Assembly: GCA_964651045.1 (NCBI GenBank)
Contig: CAZYVD010000006.1
Location: forward strand, 17,626-81,625
Direction: 5' to 3'
From: CAZYVD01 sp964651045
Lineage (GTDB): Bacteria > Zhuqueibacterota > QNDG01 > DSAB01
Length of the DNA stretch: 64,000 nucleotides
Both the position numbers and the translations under genes were made by a program. Below, one piece after another: positions 34,402-43,426 of this stretch. The notes under the pieces are model-generated. The model was not told the DNA's origin and made no database searches. It was given only the letters and a program-made list of their open reading frames with translations. The first letter of the stretch is position 1, and every line of letters begins with the position of its first letter.

Positions 34402-34871
34402 TTTTCATCTATCTCTATTTTGATAATTTCAAGATCGCTCTGATCTACTATAGACTTTGCAAGCTTATCCGGATATCCTTCGAGATAGTATACCTTCTTT
34501 ATTCCCGAATTGATAATCATTTTTATGCATATTGAACATGGATAATGAGTAGAATAGAGCACACTATTTTTTATTGATATACCGTGTGTTGCAGCCTGAA
34601 TTATTGCATTCTGTTCGGCATGGATTCCTCTGCACAGTTCATGTCTTTCACCGGATGGAACATTGAATTTTTCTCTAAGACAGCCGGTCTCTGAACAGTG
34701 GGGGAGATTTCTTGGTGCACCATTATAACCAGTAGCAAGGATTCTTTTGTCCATTACAATGATTGCACCAACCTTACGGCGAAGGCATGTAGATCTTGTT
34801 GCCACAAGGCGTGTGATCTGCATGAAATAGGAATCCCAGGAGGGACGTGTCGAAGAACCTTTCTTTTTCAT
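34398..34871 (-). CDS. dCMP deaminase, ComEB-like
   Basis: A 157-residue zinc-dependent deoxycytidylate deaminase that makes dUMP for thymidylate synthesis. Zinc-site motifs are HAEQNAIIQAA (His and catalytic Glu) and HYPCSICIKMII (two Cys). The N-terminal SYFMQITRLVATRSTCLRRKVG and VGAIIVMDKRILATGYNGAP are typical. The ATG at 34871 overlaps the glyA stop in ATGA and is preferred over the in-frame ATG 34904, which lies inside glyA. It sits in the run glyA, this gene, nrdR: one-carbon and deoxynucleotide metabolism. Confidence 0.95.
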   Translation of the reverse strand: MKKKGSSTRPSWDSYFMQITRLVATRSTCLRRKVGAIIVMDKRILATGYNGAPRNLPHCSETGCLREKFNVPSGERHELCRGIHAEQNAIIQAATHGISIKNSVLYSTHYPCSICIKMIINSGIKKVYYLEGYPDKLAKSIVDQSDLEIIKIEIDEK

Positions 34872-36163
34872 ATCAAATTCTGGTATATAAGAAAATTCTC
34901 GCACAGAGAGCGAACTTCGTTTCTGACCGATTCGAGCTCTTTTTCATTATCAATGTTTGATAACACTCTGTGTATCAAATCTCCTATTCTCTTCATCTCC
35001 TCTTCTTTCATGCCTCTTGTGGTGAGCGCTGGAGTACCAATTCTTATTCCGCTTGTCACAAATGGACTCTTTGTATCGAAGGGGATCATATTTTTATTGA
35101 CTGTTATCCCGGCCTTTTCTAATGCCTTTTCTGCGCTTTTACCTGTTATTCCCTTTGCAGATAGGTCGACGAGCATGAGATGATTGTCTGTTCCTCCTGA
35201 TACAAGATTGTATCCATGTTCTATCAATCTTTCTGCAAGCGTTTTTGCATTTTTAATAATTTGTTTACAGTATTCTTTATATTGCGGCTGAAGATTTTCA
35301 CCAAATCCCACTGCTTTTGCTGCTATTACATGCATCAGAGGGCCGCCCTGAATTCCTGGCATTACGACTCCATCGATGACTTCTGACAAAAGTTTTGTTC
35401 TTCCAGATTTTGGGGCAACTATTCCCATCGGATTTTCACGATCCTTGCCTATAAGGATCATTCCTCCTCTCGGCCCCCTCAATGTTTTGTGTGTTGTTGT
35501 TGTAACTATATCGCAGACTGGAAGTGGATCGGGATGAAGGCCTGTTGCAACAAGACCTGCCGGATGAGCAATATCTGCCATTAGATATGCTCCAATGCTG
35601 TCGGCAATTTCCCTGAATTTTGAAAAATCGATTGCTCTTGGATATGCACTTGCGCCAGTTACAATCAGTTTTGGTTTATGCTCTTTTGCCTGCTTCCATA
35701 CCTGATCGAAATCTATAGTACCTGTTTCTTTTTTCACACCATAAGAGACGAAGTTGTACAGTTTTCCAGAAAAGTTTACAGGACTGCCGTGAGTTAAGTG
35801 GCCTCCGTGTGCAAGATCCATTCCAAGAACAGTATCTTTAGGATTAAGAAAAGCCATATATACAGCCATGTTTGCCTGAGAACCAGAATGAGGCTGAACA
35901 TTTGCATATTCACATTTAAAAAGCTTTTTTGCCCTTTGTCTTGCTAGCTCTTCGGCACTGTCGACAAATTCACAACCACCATAGTATCTGTGTCCCGGAT
36001 ATCCTTCTGCATATTTGTTGGTCATGACACATCCGAGTGCTTCGAGAACTGCTTCGCTAACAAAATTCTCAGAGGCTATTAACTCGAGCTTGTAGTTTTC
36101 GCGATCGATTTCTCCTCTTATTGCATCATAGATTTCAGGATCTTTTTCTTTAATTTTATTCAT
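34868..36163 (-). CDS. glyA: Serine hydroxymethyltransferase
   Basis: A 431-residue PLP enzyme converting serine and tetrahydrofolate to glycine and methylene-tetrahydrofolate. Motifs include ELIASENFVSEAVLEALG, YPGHRYYGGCEFVD and the PLP lysine in VTTTTHKTLRGPRGGM. It lies about 88 bases after rpiB with a strong 11-base hairpin between, and its stop overlaps the start of dCMP deaminase. Methylene-tetrahydrofolate is used with dUMP for dTMP synthesis, so neighbouring genes act on one pathway. Confidence 0.97.
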   Translation of the reverse strand: MNKIKEKDPEIYDAIRGEIDRENYKLELIASENFVSEAVLEALGCVMTNKYAEGYPGHRYYGGCEFVDSAEELARQRAKKLFKCEYANVQPHSGSQANMAVYMAFLNPKDTVLGMDLAHGGHLTHGSPVNFSGKLYNFVSYGVKKETGTIDFDQVWKQAKEHKPKLIVTGASAYPRAIDFSKFREIADSIGAYLMADIAHPAGLVATGLHPDPLPVCDIVTTTTHKTLRGPRGGMILIGKDRENPMGIVAPKSGRTKLLSEVIDGVVMPGIQGGPLMHVIAAKAVGFGENLQPQYKEYCKQIIKNAKTLAERLIEHGYNLVSGGTDNHLMLVDLSAKGITGKSAEKALEKAGITVNKNMIPFDTKSPFVTSGIRIGTPALTTRGMKEEEMKRIGDLIHRVLSNIDNEKELESVRNEVRSLCENFLIYQNLI

Positions 36164-36196
36164 AGCACAACCCCTTGTTAGTGATGGTTATAATCA

Positions 36197-36222
36197 TTAA
36201 ATGGGACTTATGTCCCATTTAA
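36197..36222. other. Perfect hairpin in the rpiB-glyA gap
   Basis: TTAAATGGGAC and GTCCCATTTAA form a perfect 11-base stem with a 4-base loop. No T-run follows on either strand, so it does not look like a normal terminator. It may be an mRNA-processing or attenuation structure, or an operator, 34 bases before the glyA start. No known riboswitch is recognised. Confidence 0.5.
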
Positions 36223-36250
36223 TATTAGATATCATTGAAATATAGAAGTA

Positions 36251-36691
36251 TCATCTATTGGTTAATCTATGAATTTTCTGGATTCTTCTCTCATGACGGT
36301 TGCCGGGTTGAAAGGATGTTGATAGAAATGTTAGTGCTATTTTTTCGGCCACAGAATGGTCGATGAATCGAGCACCCATTGTGAGAATATTTGCATTGTT
36401 GTGAATCCTGCTGAGACGCGCGATTTCTTCACTATAACAAAGTGCCGCTCTGATTCTCGGTATCTTGTTTGCTACTATAGACATCCCGATCCCGGTACCG
36501 CATATCAAAATACCATATTCAAATTTACCGCTAGAAACTGCATTTGAAACTTCTACCCCAATCTCTGGATAGTCTACTGGCTCGGAGGAATATGTACCAA
36601 AATCTTTGTATGATATATTGTTCAGTTTTAGAGTTGATACTATCCTTTTTTTTAAATCAAATCCCGCATGATCCGATCCGATAGCGACCAT
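36251..36691 (-). CDS. rpiB: Ribose-5-phosphate isomerase B
   Basis: A 146-residue isomerase interconverting ribose 5-phosphate and ribulose 5-phosphate. It opens with VAIGSDHAGFDLKKRI. The catalytic Cys lies in ILICGTGIGMSIVANK, and later HNNANILTMGARFI is typical. Length is standard. It follows the TPR lipoprotein gene by 12 bases and provides ribose 5-phosphate for the nucleotide genes around it. The transaldolase gene at 16 kb completes part of the same pathway. Confidence 0.96.
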   Translation of the reverse strand: MVAIGSDHAGFDLKKRIVSTLKLNNISYKDFGTYSSEPVDYPEIGVEVSNAVSSGKFEYGILICGTGIGMSIVANKIPRIRAALCYSEEIARLSRIHNNANILTMGARFIDHSVAEKIALTFLSTSFQPGNRHERRIQKIHRLTNR

Positions 36692-36703
36692 AAGAGTGAC
36701 CCG

Positions 36704-37969
36704 TTATTTGATCCAGTTATAGCACGGTTTGTTTGGGGTTCTCTGGTGTTTATGCATAAAATAATCTTTATCCTGTGGGATTTGGGATTCCACGTTCTTT
36801 ATTTTTATCTCTGCTTCAGGTCTCCATTCGAGATCTTTTAACGCCTTTTTATATTCATCGTAGGCCATTTTGTACACTAGTTTGTCATTGAAATCGATTT
36901 TTCCGCCGCAATCTTCTACGCACCTATCGGCAGATCTTTCATAGATCATACCTTTTGTTATGTGTGCAAGGCCATAGTCCGGATCAATCCTCAGTGCACG
37001 ATTTACCTCCCTCATGGCCTGAGAGTATCTATTCATTAGACTATAGCTTATGGCAAGATTACAAATGTTCTTTTTGTCCTTTGGATCGAACGCAAGTATC
37101 TTCTTATATGTTGATGATGCATCGAGATATCGCTCAAGCTCCTCATAAGACTTTCCAAGCATCTCGAGTGCGATCTTATTTTCACTATCTTTCTGGGTTA
37201 TAAAGATTAGCTGATCCACGGCTTTTTCGAATTCTCCAATGTCAAAGTAATTCTTTGCAAGATCGAGCCTGAGCCTCAAGTCATCTGGAAAGCGTTCAAC
37301 CATTTTTTCACGCTGGGCAATAAGAGCATCTATGTTATCTGTATGTGCCAGAAGATTGTCCAGTGTCTCCTGAACTGCCTTGTTGGTCGGATCCATATCA
37401 ACAGCCTTTTGATACACAGCTATTGCATCATCAATTTGTTCATTTTTGACATACAATTCTCCAAGATCTCTGTAATAGCTCAAAGAATCGGGCTGTAGCT
37501 GGATGAGTGTCTTATACTCATCGATGGCTTCTGATATTCTGCCCTCTGTTTTATATATCCAGGCAAGCATCTTATGGTTATATGGATCTTTCGGATTTCT
37601 CTTGACCCCAAGAGAGTATGCCCACTCTGCACTGTCCTTTAGGCCTAATTGGGTGTAGCATGTGCCCAGACGTTTGAAGACTATGTGCTGATATATACCG
37701 GTTGTGTCTTCTTCAGCAAGCTGTTTGTAGTACTTTTTTGCCCTTGCATAATCACCGTGCTTGTACGGTTCGTGTGCGAAACTTCTCAACAGCATAAGAT
37801 GCCTTTTGTGTTCTTTGAATAGTGAATCCTGCAGGGCCTTTCTCTCCTCTGGTGTGAGTTCTCTGGGTTTTGAACCTGCGCATCCATTAAAGACTAAATT
37901 CAATGAAGATATGATGATTAGAAGTATGAGGGCTACGGCGAACAGCTGAATTTCTCTTTTCATCTTCAA
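36704..37969 (-). CDS. Tetratricopeptide-repeat lipoprotein
   Basis: A 421-residue exported protein. The N-terminal membrane segment (about 6-28) leads to LVFNGC, a possible lipidation Cys, although Phe at -3 is not ideal. From about residue 60 to 370 there are at least eight TPR motifs, such as HKMLAWIYKTEGRISEAIDEY and AIAVYQKAVDMDPTNKAVQ. TPR proteins bind partner proteins, often in outer-membrane assembly or surface complexes. It precedes rpiB by 12 bases and probably heads the long minus-strand unit, with a good promoter upstream. Function unknown. Confidence 0.75.
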   Translation of the reverse strand: MKMKREIQLFAVALILLIIISSLNLVFNGCAGSKPRELTPEERKALQDSLFKEHKRHLMLLRSFAHEPYKHGDYARAKKYYKQLAEEDTTGIYQHIVFKRLGTCYTQLGLKDSAEWAYSLGVKRNPKDPYNHKMLAWIYKTEGRISEAIDEYKTLIQLQPDSLSYYRDLGELYVKNEQIDDAIAVYQKAVDMDPTNKAVQETLDNLLAHTDNIDALIAQREKMVERFPDDLRLRLDLAKNYFDIGEFEKAVDQLIFITQKDSENKIALEMLGKSYEELERYLDASSTYKKILAFDPKDKKNICNLAISYSLMNRYSQAMREVNRALRIDPDYGLAHITKGMIYERSADRCVEDCGGKIDFNDKLVYKMAYDEYKKALKDLEWRPEAEIKIKNVESQIPQDKDYFMHKHQRTPNKPCYNWIK

Positions 37970-38013
37970 TTTTCTCCTCCTTAGAAGATACTTTACAGAA
38001 AATTATATTTTTA

Positions 38014-38042
38014 ATTTTAATAAAATTATTAAATAAAATCAA
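38014..38042 (-). promoter_or_regulatory. Sigma-70 promoter for TPR-rpiB-glyA unit
   Basis: Minus strand TTGATT (38042-38037), 17 bases, TAAAAT (38019-38014). Transcription would start near 38007, about 38 bases before the TPR gene start, which has AAGGAGGAG in between. Confidence 0.5.
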
Positions 38043-38095
38043 GTGGAAAATAGAGGGGCTTTATGCCTAAAAATTTCGCATCTTAACGATTCTCA

Positions 38096-39307
38096 TTAAT
38101 ATCTTCTTGTGAACCATTTTTCTCCACCTGAAATTCCTATCGACAACCTGAACAAATTCTCAGACAGTCCATTAGTCTTTAATGATCCTCTCCTTCCAAA
38201 ACAGAATGCAATGTCGAGTCTATCTGTAAATTTAGATAAAGGAAACCCAAATCCAAAAGTTACCCAGTGCTCGGAAATAATTTTTTCATTTTGATCTTTA
38301 GAGAAGTACGGCTGGTAATAATACCCAATCCTGCATGAAATCTTTTTAAGATATGAATTTGCATCGTTGTTTCCCTTATATTCTGCTCCTATCGAATATC
38401 TATAGATACTGTTTGTACCAGAGATTTTTCTGTCGTTTATAGAAAGTTCTGTCCAGTCTCTTCTATATATCTCAAGACCAATTAATCCATATTTGCTTAT
38501 ATTAAACGTTGTGCCTACTCTCCATGAAGAGGGGAAATCAATCCTGCCTGTCCACGTACTATCTTTTGTGACTCTATTATTTATGATGTCAGTTATATAC
38601 AGCCCCGTCCTGTTTTTTAATGAAGATTGCGTTGTGTAAGTTGCACCTATAGTAACAAAATTTACCGGTCTGATGATTATCCCTGATTGATATCGTATAC
38701 CCCAGTTTTCTGTATGAAATTGGTTTGAAGAAGTCTTAAAGTCTTCTCCATGAAATTCTGTGGCCCATTCTTCAACAATTGTTCCAAAAATATAATTCAA
38801 GGAGATTCCTATTGAGAGAAAGGACTTCAAGGAAATGTATGTAGCAAATTTAAATGTGCTCAATCCTCCCGAGCCTGTAATATACTTTGAATAGGACATG
38901 CCATCTTTCGATTTATCGAGTCTTAAATTGTAATCGACTCGTGTGATGGGCTGCATGCCGATAGAAAAACCATGACCCTTTCCAAGTGGTACTACAAATG
39001 TAAAACCATCAAAGTTTGCATAGGTCGATCTGGCACTTCCATTGTGGTCTCTGTAGTCGTTGTTTTCACAAAAATATTGAACAGATATTGAGCTGAATTT
39101 CAGTCCGGAAAGTGCAGCATGATTTACTCTCGAGATGTGAAGAGAATCACAAAGTGCGGCCGAGATTCCACCCATGCCCATTGATCTTGAACTGGTAAAG
39201 AAGAATGGTATGCCCACTCCTTTTGATGAGAGTACGGTTCCAGCTTCTATATTTTGAAAAAAGAGCAGGAAGATTAAAATGAATAAAATTTTAGTGTTTC
39301 TTAACAT
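38096..39307 (-). CDS. FadL/OMPP1-like outer-membrane barrel protein
   Basis: A 403-residue exported protein with a signal peptide (about 1-22, ending IEA-G). Characteristic of the FadL-type (OMPP1) barrels of FCB bacteria is the early SSRSMGMGGISAALCDSLHISRVN block, the counterpart of a conserved 'GxGGA..A..D....NPA' motif, followed by many amphipathic strands and a last strand ending in aromatic residues (GEKWFTRRY). Such proteins carry hydrophobic compounds or serve as surface-protein assembly partners. It follows the DNRLRE-type lipoprotein gene by 22 bases, and a partnership between the two is plausible. Family resemblance only. Confidence 0.68.
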   Translation of the reverse strand: MLRNTKILFILIFLLFFQNIEAGTVLSSKGVGIPFFFTSSRSMGMGGISAALCDSLHISRVNHAALSGLKFSSISVQYFCENNDYRDHNGSARSTYANFDGFTFVVPLGKGHGFSIGMQPITRVDYNLRLDKSKDGMSYSKYITGSGGLSTFKFATYISLKSFLSIGISLNYIFGTIVEEWATEFHGEDFKTSSNQFHTENWGIRYQSGIIIRPVNFVTIGATYTTQSSLKNRTGLYITDIINNRVTKDSTWTGRIDFPSSWRVGTTFNISKYGLIGLEIYRRDWTELSINDRKISGTNSIYRYSIGAEYKGNNDANSYLKKISCRIGYYYQPYFSKDQNEKIISEHWVTFGFGFPLSKFTDRLDIAFCFGRRGSLKTNGLSENLFRLSIGISGGEKWFTRRY

Positions 39308-39329
39308 ATTAAATTCTCCAGAATAGATA

Positions 39330-40490
39330 TTAAAAGCGACTCGATGGTGGTAATGTGTAATAGATATCGAGCCTTGGCATTAAGGCCGAGTCGGCAGATG
39401 TGGAGAAAAAGAAACGAGTGAACTGTTCTTTATTTTCACTTTTTACCTTCAAAACCAGGCCGTAATTTTCTTCTATGCCTTTGATCCATGTCTGAACCAT
39501 GTGGGTTATATTTACACCTGCAGAGTCTTTATATACAGATCCAACATATGTAATATATTGATTGTATTTGACAGAAGGAAATGACCAATCTGGATCGTAT
39601 ATCGGATATGCCTTTAGCTCTAATGTGTCTTGATTATCAGGAAACGAAAGAGATGTATCTGTCGTAAGATGGACAACGGCACGATTTAATATAGCCTTCT
39701 CTGGAATAGAGTCGAGGTTGAAGGAGAGATAGATACAGTAGCCAGTTGTAGTACTCAGTACCAGTCTATCGGATGTTGGTTCTATGTATTCATATATCAA
39801 AGAGACATCTTCTGCAGTGCCTCTTTGAAGAGTATCTTTGGTTGTATCGACAGTCATATATATTGTGATGTTCGGTTCTGGTGTAGAATCTGAATTTGCT
39901 TCTTCGCTGAACAGTTTAACCATGAAGTTATCATCCTCAGAGGTTATCAGGAAACCATAGTCCTGGTTTTTATCAGAAAGCCATTGTTCTACAGTAGCAG
40001 GTGGAAGAAAAAAACATATTGAGTCGTCATCCGCATTTATTCTGACGGTGTCGATTGGCTGGCCGGTCATGCTTGTCATTATATACTGGAGAGTATTCCA
40101 ATCCATTTCTGAATCTTCCCATGGAGTTTGCACTATATAGATATTAGCATCGACTGAGCCTGTTTTTGCACCTAAGATTTCGTCGATATATAATTTAACA
40201 AATGCGCTGTCAACAGAACCAGAATCCTGAAAGTTTGCAAATTTTATTAATGAATAGGCCTTTCTGCCCATGTACTTACCAAAGTAGAGACGAGAACTAT
40301 TTCCTGTATTGAAAGAAATCTGAAAGAATGTATCAGAGGATGATGGATATATCAAAAGATGATTTTCTGATCCATAGCTGTCTCTTTCAAAGAAATCGCT
40401 TCCGATTGGGTTATTTGCATTTCGGGAGCAGTAGATAAGGAAGAGCAGAATCCATATAATCACGCCAGGTACAATTTGAAATTTTTTCAT
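39330..40490 (-). CDS. Surface lipoprotein with DNRLRE-like domains
   Basis: A 386-residue protein with a lipoprotein signal (VIIWILLFLIYC; Cys at about residue 20). Two beta-rich regions resemble the DNRLRE/CBM96 domain. The first, at about 45-200, has RLYFGKYMGRKAYSLIKF and TPWEDSEMDWNTLQY, the typical 'Wxe..tWn'. The second, at about 240-385, has ITHMVQTWIKGIEENYGLVL and MPRLDIYYT near the end. DNRLRE domains occur in surface proteins that bind polysaccharide. The ATG at 40490 has GGGGAG before it; the earlier in-frame start at 40514 would put the signal too far in. A consensus promoter lies just upstream, and the FadL-like gene follows. Confidence 0.7.
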   Translation of the reverse strand: MKKFQIVPGVIIWILLFLIYCSRNANNPIGSDFFERDSYGSENHLLIYPSSSDTFFQISFNTGNSSRLYFGKYMGRKAYSLIKFANFQDSGSVDSAFVKLYIDEILGAKTGSVDANIYIVQTPWEDSEMDWNTLQYIMTSMTGQPIDTVRINADDDSICFFLPPATVEQWLSDKNQDYGFLITSEDDNFMVKLFSEEANSDSTPEPNITIYMTVDTTKDTLQRGTAEDVSLIYEYIEPTSDRLVLSTTTGYCIYLSFNLDSIPEKAILNRAVVHLTTDTSLSFPDNQDTLELKAYPIYDPDWSFPSVKYNQYITYVGSVYKDSAGVNITHMVQTWIKGIEENYGLVLKVKSENKEQFTRFFFSTSADSALMPRLDIYYTLPPSSRF

Positions 40491-40523
40491 TCGACTCCCC
40501 ATTTTTGTCTGCATTGAATAATT

Positions 40524-40552
40524 AGTTTACTATTTTTTTATGAATTTGTCAA
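40524..40552 (-). promoter_or_regulatory. Sigma-70 promoter for surface lipoprotein gene
   Basis: Minus strand TTGACA (40552-40547), 17 bases, TAAACT (40529-40524). Transcription would start near 40517, 27 bases before the ATG at 40490. It lies between mazG and the lipoprotein gene, so mazG is separate. Confidence 0.6.
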
Positions 40553-40569
40553 GTATCACACCCATTGAT

Positions 40570-41343
40570 TCAATTAAATCTTTCTTTCTTTATTTGGTTC
40601 CAGATTTTATCCATTTCTTCAAGCGATACATCTTTCAGGTCTTTTCCTTTATCTTCAAGAATCTTTTCTATAATCTTAAAGCGGTCAATGAACTTATCTA
40701 CCGCCTTACGGAGGGCCGCTTCTGGATCTATTCTAATGAATCTCGATACATTTACTATTGAAAATAGAATGTCTCCCAGCTCTTCACTTATTTTGTCTCT
40801 GTCGTCTTCTTCGAGTGCCTTCTCGAATTCTTCAAACTCCTCTTTTACCTTATTTACAGCTGGTTTAAAATCTTTCCAATCAAAACCAACTGCAGATGCC
40901 TTCTGCTGAACTCGATATGCACGTTGAAGGGATGGAAGGGTTTTGGGAACTCCATCCAATACAGATGAGCCTTTTTCTTTTTTCTTTATACGCTCCCAGT
41001 GAACTCGCTGTTCCTCTGAGCTTTTTATATCTGCAATGCCAAATACATGTGGATGTCTCCTTATCAGTTTTTTGTTTATTGTATCGATGACATCCTCGAT
41101 AGTGAAACTTTTCTCCTCTTTTGCAATCTGAGAGTGAAAGACTATCTGCAGGAGAAGATCACCGAGTTCCTCTTTAAGCTCATCAGAACCACCAGACTCA
41201 ATACTTTCGATCACCTCATACGTCTCCTCAAGGAGAAATGTGGTCAGCGAACAATGTGTCTGCTCCCTGTCCCATGGACACCCATCTGGTCCCCTGAGTC
41301 GGGACATGATCTCTATTAGTTTTTCGAATTTTTTACCTGTCAA
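40570..41343 (-). CDS. mazG: Nucleoside triphosphate pyrophosphohydrolase MazG
   Basis: A 257-residue enzyme that splits NTPs to NMP and pyrophosphate and removes abnormal nucleotides. Two MazG helical domains are visible. The N-terminal one, at about 5-110, has GCPWDREQTHCSLTTFLLEETYEV and EELGDLLLQIVFH. The C-terminal one, at about 145-240, has FDWKDFKPAVNKVKEEFEEF and SEELGDILFSIVNVSRF. The ExxE and ExxD metal-binding pairs are intact in both. GGAG precedes the ATG. It stands alone on the minus strand, divergent from the small membrane protein and mutL. Confidence 0.95.
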   Translation of the reverse strand: MTGKKFEKLIEIMSRLRGPDGCPWDREQTHCSLTTFLLEETYEVIESIESGGSDELKEELGDLLLQIVFHSQIAKEEKSFTIEDVIDTINKKLIRRHPHVFGIADIKSSEEQRVHWERIKKKEKGSSVLDGVPKTLPSLQRAYRVQQKASAVGFDWKDFKPAVNKVKEEFEEFEKALEEDDRDKISEELGDILFSIVNVSRFIRIDPEAALRKAVDKFIDRFKIIEKILEDKGKDLKDVSLEEMDKIWNQIKKERFN

Positions 41344-41429
41344 AATTTCTCCTTTTTAATAATAAATCACTTAAACTAATTTCTCTATTTTTATTTGAAA
41401 TTGCAAGGGAAAAGTAGTCGGGAAAGGCC

Positions 41430-41458
41430 TTGATTATTAAAATGATGTTGGTTATATT
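41430..41458 (+). promoter_or_regulatory. Sigma-70 promoter for 68-aa protein-mutL-miaA
   Basis: TTGATT (41430-41435), 17 bases, TATATT (41453-41458). Transcription would start near 41465, 27 bases before the first ATG; GGAGAG lies between. Confidence 0.55.
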
Positions 41459-41491
41459 TTCTCGATAGTAAATTAATTTGGAGAGATAATA

Positions 41492-41698
41492 ATGCTGGGC
41501 AGAAGGCTTCCAAAAGTAAGGCGTTTTTCCTACCAGCCTTACTACTATGATCCTGAGAAAGAGGAGAGAGAGGGAAGGAAGATTAAATTCAGGCGGATGA
41601 GGTCTTCAAAGTCAGTGAAGCGACGTTCTCTAATATGGCTTTTTATAATACTTGCATTTATAATCTATTTCATAATCATGCTGAGAAGAATTGGATAG
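41492..41698 (+). CDS. Small membrane protein of unknown function
   Basis: A 68-residue protein with a basic, tyrosine-rich N-terminal half (RRLPKVRRFSYQPYYYDPEK), a run of Arg/Lys (about 27-47), and one C-terminal membrane helix (about 48-63, LIWLFIILAFIIYFIIML), giving an N-in tail-anchored layout. No family recognised. GGAGAG precedes the ATG at 7-8 bases, and it starts 12 bases before mutL in the same unit, so it is very likely real. The Pro-Tyr-Tyr-Tyr-Asp-Pro segment may be a protein-contact site. Confidence 0.6.
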   Translation: MLGRRLPKVRRFSYQPYYYDPEKEEREGRKIKFRRMRSSKSVKRRSLIWLFIILAFIIYFIIMLRRIG

Positions 41699-41710
41699 TA
41701 GAACTGTTCT

Positions 41711-43420
41711 ATGGGATCAAAGATAAATGTACTTCCTGAAAGTGTAATGCGGCGAATTGCAGCCGGGGAGGTAGTTGAAAGGCCTGCCTCTGTTGTTAAG
41801 GAACTGATCGAAAATTCTATCGATGCTGGAGCCACAAGTATATCTCTATATATAAAGGGAAGCGGGATAGACCTAATATGCGTAACAGACAATGGAGAGG
41901 GAATGAGTCAGGAGGATGCTCTAATATGCTGTAAGAAGCATGCCACGAGTAAGATCTCAAATTATGAAGATCTTGAAAGAGTAACTACCATGGGATTCAG
42001 GGGAGAGGCACTATCAAGCATAGCTGCTGTATCGAGGATGGAGATAACAACGCGTACAGATGATGAGCAGGAGGCTACTCGTATCTATATTGAAGCTGGC
42101 AGGATTGGTGAGGTTTCGAAGGTGGCTGCAAACAGGGGAACCAAGATTGTTGTAAAGGATCTATTTGGTAATGTACCTGCGAGAAGAAAATTTTTAAAAA
42201 GTCCAGCTACAGAGTTGAGACACATTGTTTCAGTATTCAGAAGGATAAGTATTGCGTTTCCAGAGATCGATTTTTCTCTTTTTGTGGAAGATCAGAAGAC
42301 CCTTGACCTGAGGAAAAGCTCACTTAAGGAAAGATTGAAGGAGCTTATAACAGAACATAATTTTAAAAGATTGATTCATTTCGATTCTCAGTTTTCGGGT
42401 ATCAGGATTAAGGGCTATATAAGCCGCTTTGAACATTCTGGAAAAAGCAGGACCAATCAGATGATTTTCTTGAATAATAGATATATAGTAAGTAAGAGTC
42501 TAACTCACGGAATTTTATCAGCTTACGGTCCATCGGCTGAGAGAAGTATATATCCTCAATATTTCATATTTCTGGAGATGGATCCCAGCCAATTTGATGT
42601 CAATGTCCATCCAACAAAGATAGAGGTAAGGTTTCGTGATGAGAAGTATGTCCATGATGCATTGAAAAGGTCTGTACAAAATGTGCTAAAGGAGTCTGTA
42701 TCGCTACCCGACTTCAGGGTTGTAAAGGGGAGTAGAAGTGGTTCGAGTAGTTTAAGATTTACCCGAAAAAGTCGAGGGAATTCTGCTCAACTTACACTGA
42801 TAGCTCAGAGCCCCGGGCTAGAAGTAAATGAAAAGGAGTATTTATCAAAAGAGGTAGAAAAACCGCTTCTCTGGCAGATTCACAATAAATATATACTCTC
42901 ACAGATAAAGAGCGGTCTCACAATCATAGATCAGCATGTTGCACATGAAAGAATTATATATGAAAGCGTGATTCAGTCGAGAAGCAGAGATTCCATTCCA
43001 TCCCAGCAGCTTCTTTTTCCCCAGACAATTCAATTAGAACAGAACGATTACGAAGTATTGATTGAGATATTACCACATCTTGAAAGGATTGGGTTTGGAC
43101 TCAAAGATTTTGGTGGAAATACAGTTGTCATAGAGTCTATTCCAATGGATGTTAAGGCTGGAAGAGAAAGAGAAATACTTACTGAAATAATAGAATCTTA
43201 TAAGAACGATAGAAGTGGCATAGAGGATGTATGGGATACTGTTGCAAAGACTTTTGCCTGCAAGGCAGCAGTAAGGGCGGGAGATCCATTGAAGTATCAT
43301 GAAATGGCCTCACTCGTTGATCGTCTGTTTGCAACAAAAGAACCATATTTCTGTCCTCATGGAAGACCCATTATTATAAATCTAACCCTTGATGAAATTG
43401 ATAAGAGATTTGGTCGTTAA
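41711..43420 (+). CDS. mutL: DNA mismatch repair protein MutL
   Basis: A 569-residue mismatch-repair protein. The N-terminal GHKL ATPase has VKELIENSIDAGAT, VTDNGEGMS and TMGFRGEALSSI. The C-terminal dimerisation domain (about 380-569) contains the metal-endonuclease signature as DQHVAHERIIYE (DQHA(x)2E(x)4E with Val for Ala), ACKAAVRAGDP and CPHGRPI. It is therefore of the nicking type used by bacteria without MutH. No mutS is in the window. It starts 12 bases after the small membrane protein; miaA follows after 6 bases, a widespread mutL-miaA pairing. Confidence 0.97.
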   Translation: MGSKINVLPESVMRRIAAGEVVERPASVVKELIENSIDAGATSISLYIKGSGIDLICVTDNGEGMSQEDALICCKKHATSKISNYEDLERVTTMGFRGEALSSIAAVSRMEITTRTDDEQEATRIYIEAGRIGEVSKVAANRGTKIVVKDLFGNVPARRKFLKSPATELRHIVSVFRRISIAFPEIDFSLFVEDQKTLDLRKSSLKERLKELITEHNFKRLIHFDSQFSGIRIKGYISRFEHSGKSRTNQMIFLNNRYIVSKSLTHGILSAYGPSAERSIYPQYFIFLEMDPSQFDVNVHPTKIEVRFRDEKYVHDALKRSVQNVLKESVSLPDFRVVKGSRSGSSSLRFTRKSRGNSAQLTLIAQSPGLEVNEKEYLSKEVEKPLLWQIHNKYILSQIKSGLTIIDQHVAHERIIYESVIQSRSRDSIPSQQLLFPQTIQLEQNDYEVLIEILPHLERIGFGLKDFGGNTVVIESIPMDVKAGREREILTEIIESYKNDRSGIEDVWDTVAKTFACKAAVRAGDPLKYHEMASLVDRLFATKEPYFCPHGRPIIINLTLDEIDKRFGR

Positions 43421-43426
43421 GAGGCG

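Noticed and set aside
36164..36250. glyA leader as a glycine or folate-related riboswitch
   Set aside because: It holds one simple hairpin and no conserved aptamer core.
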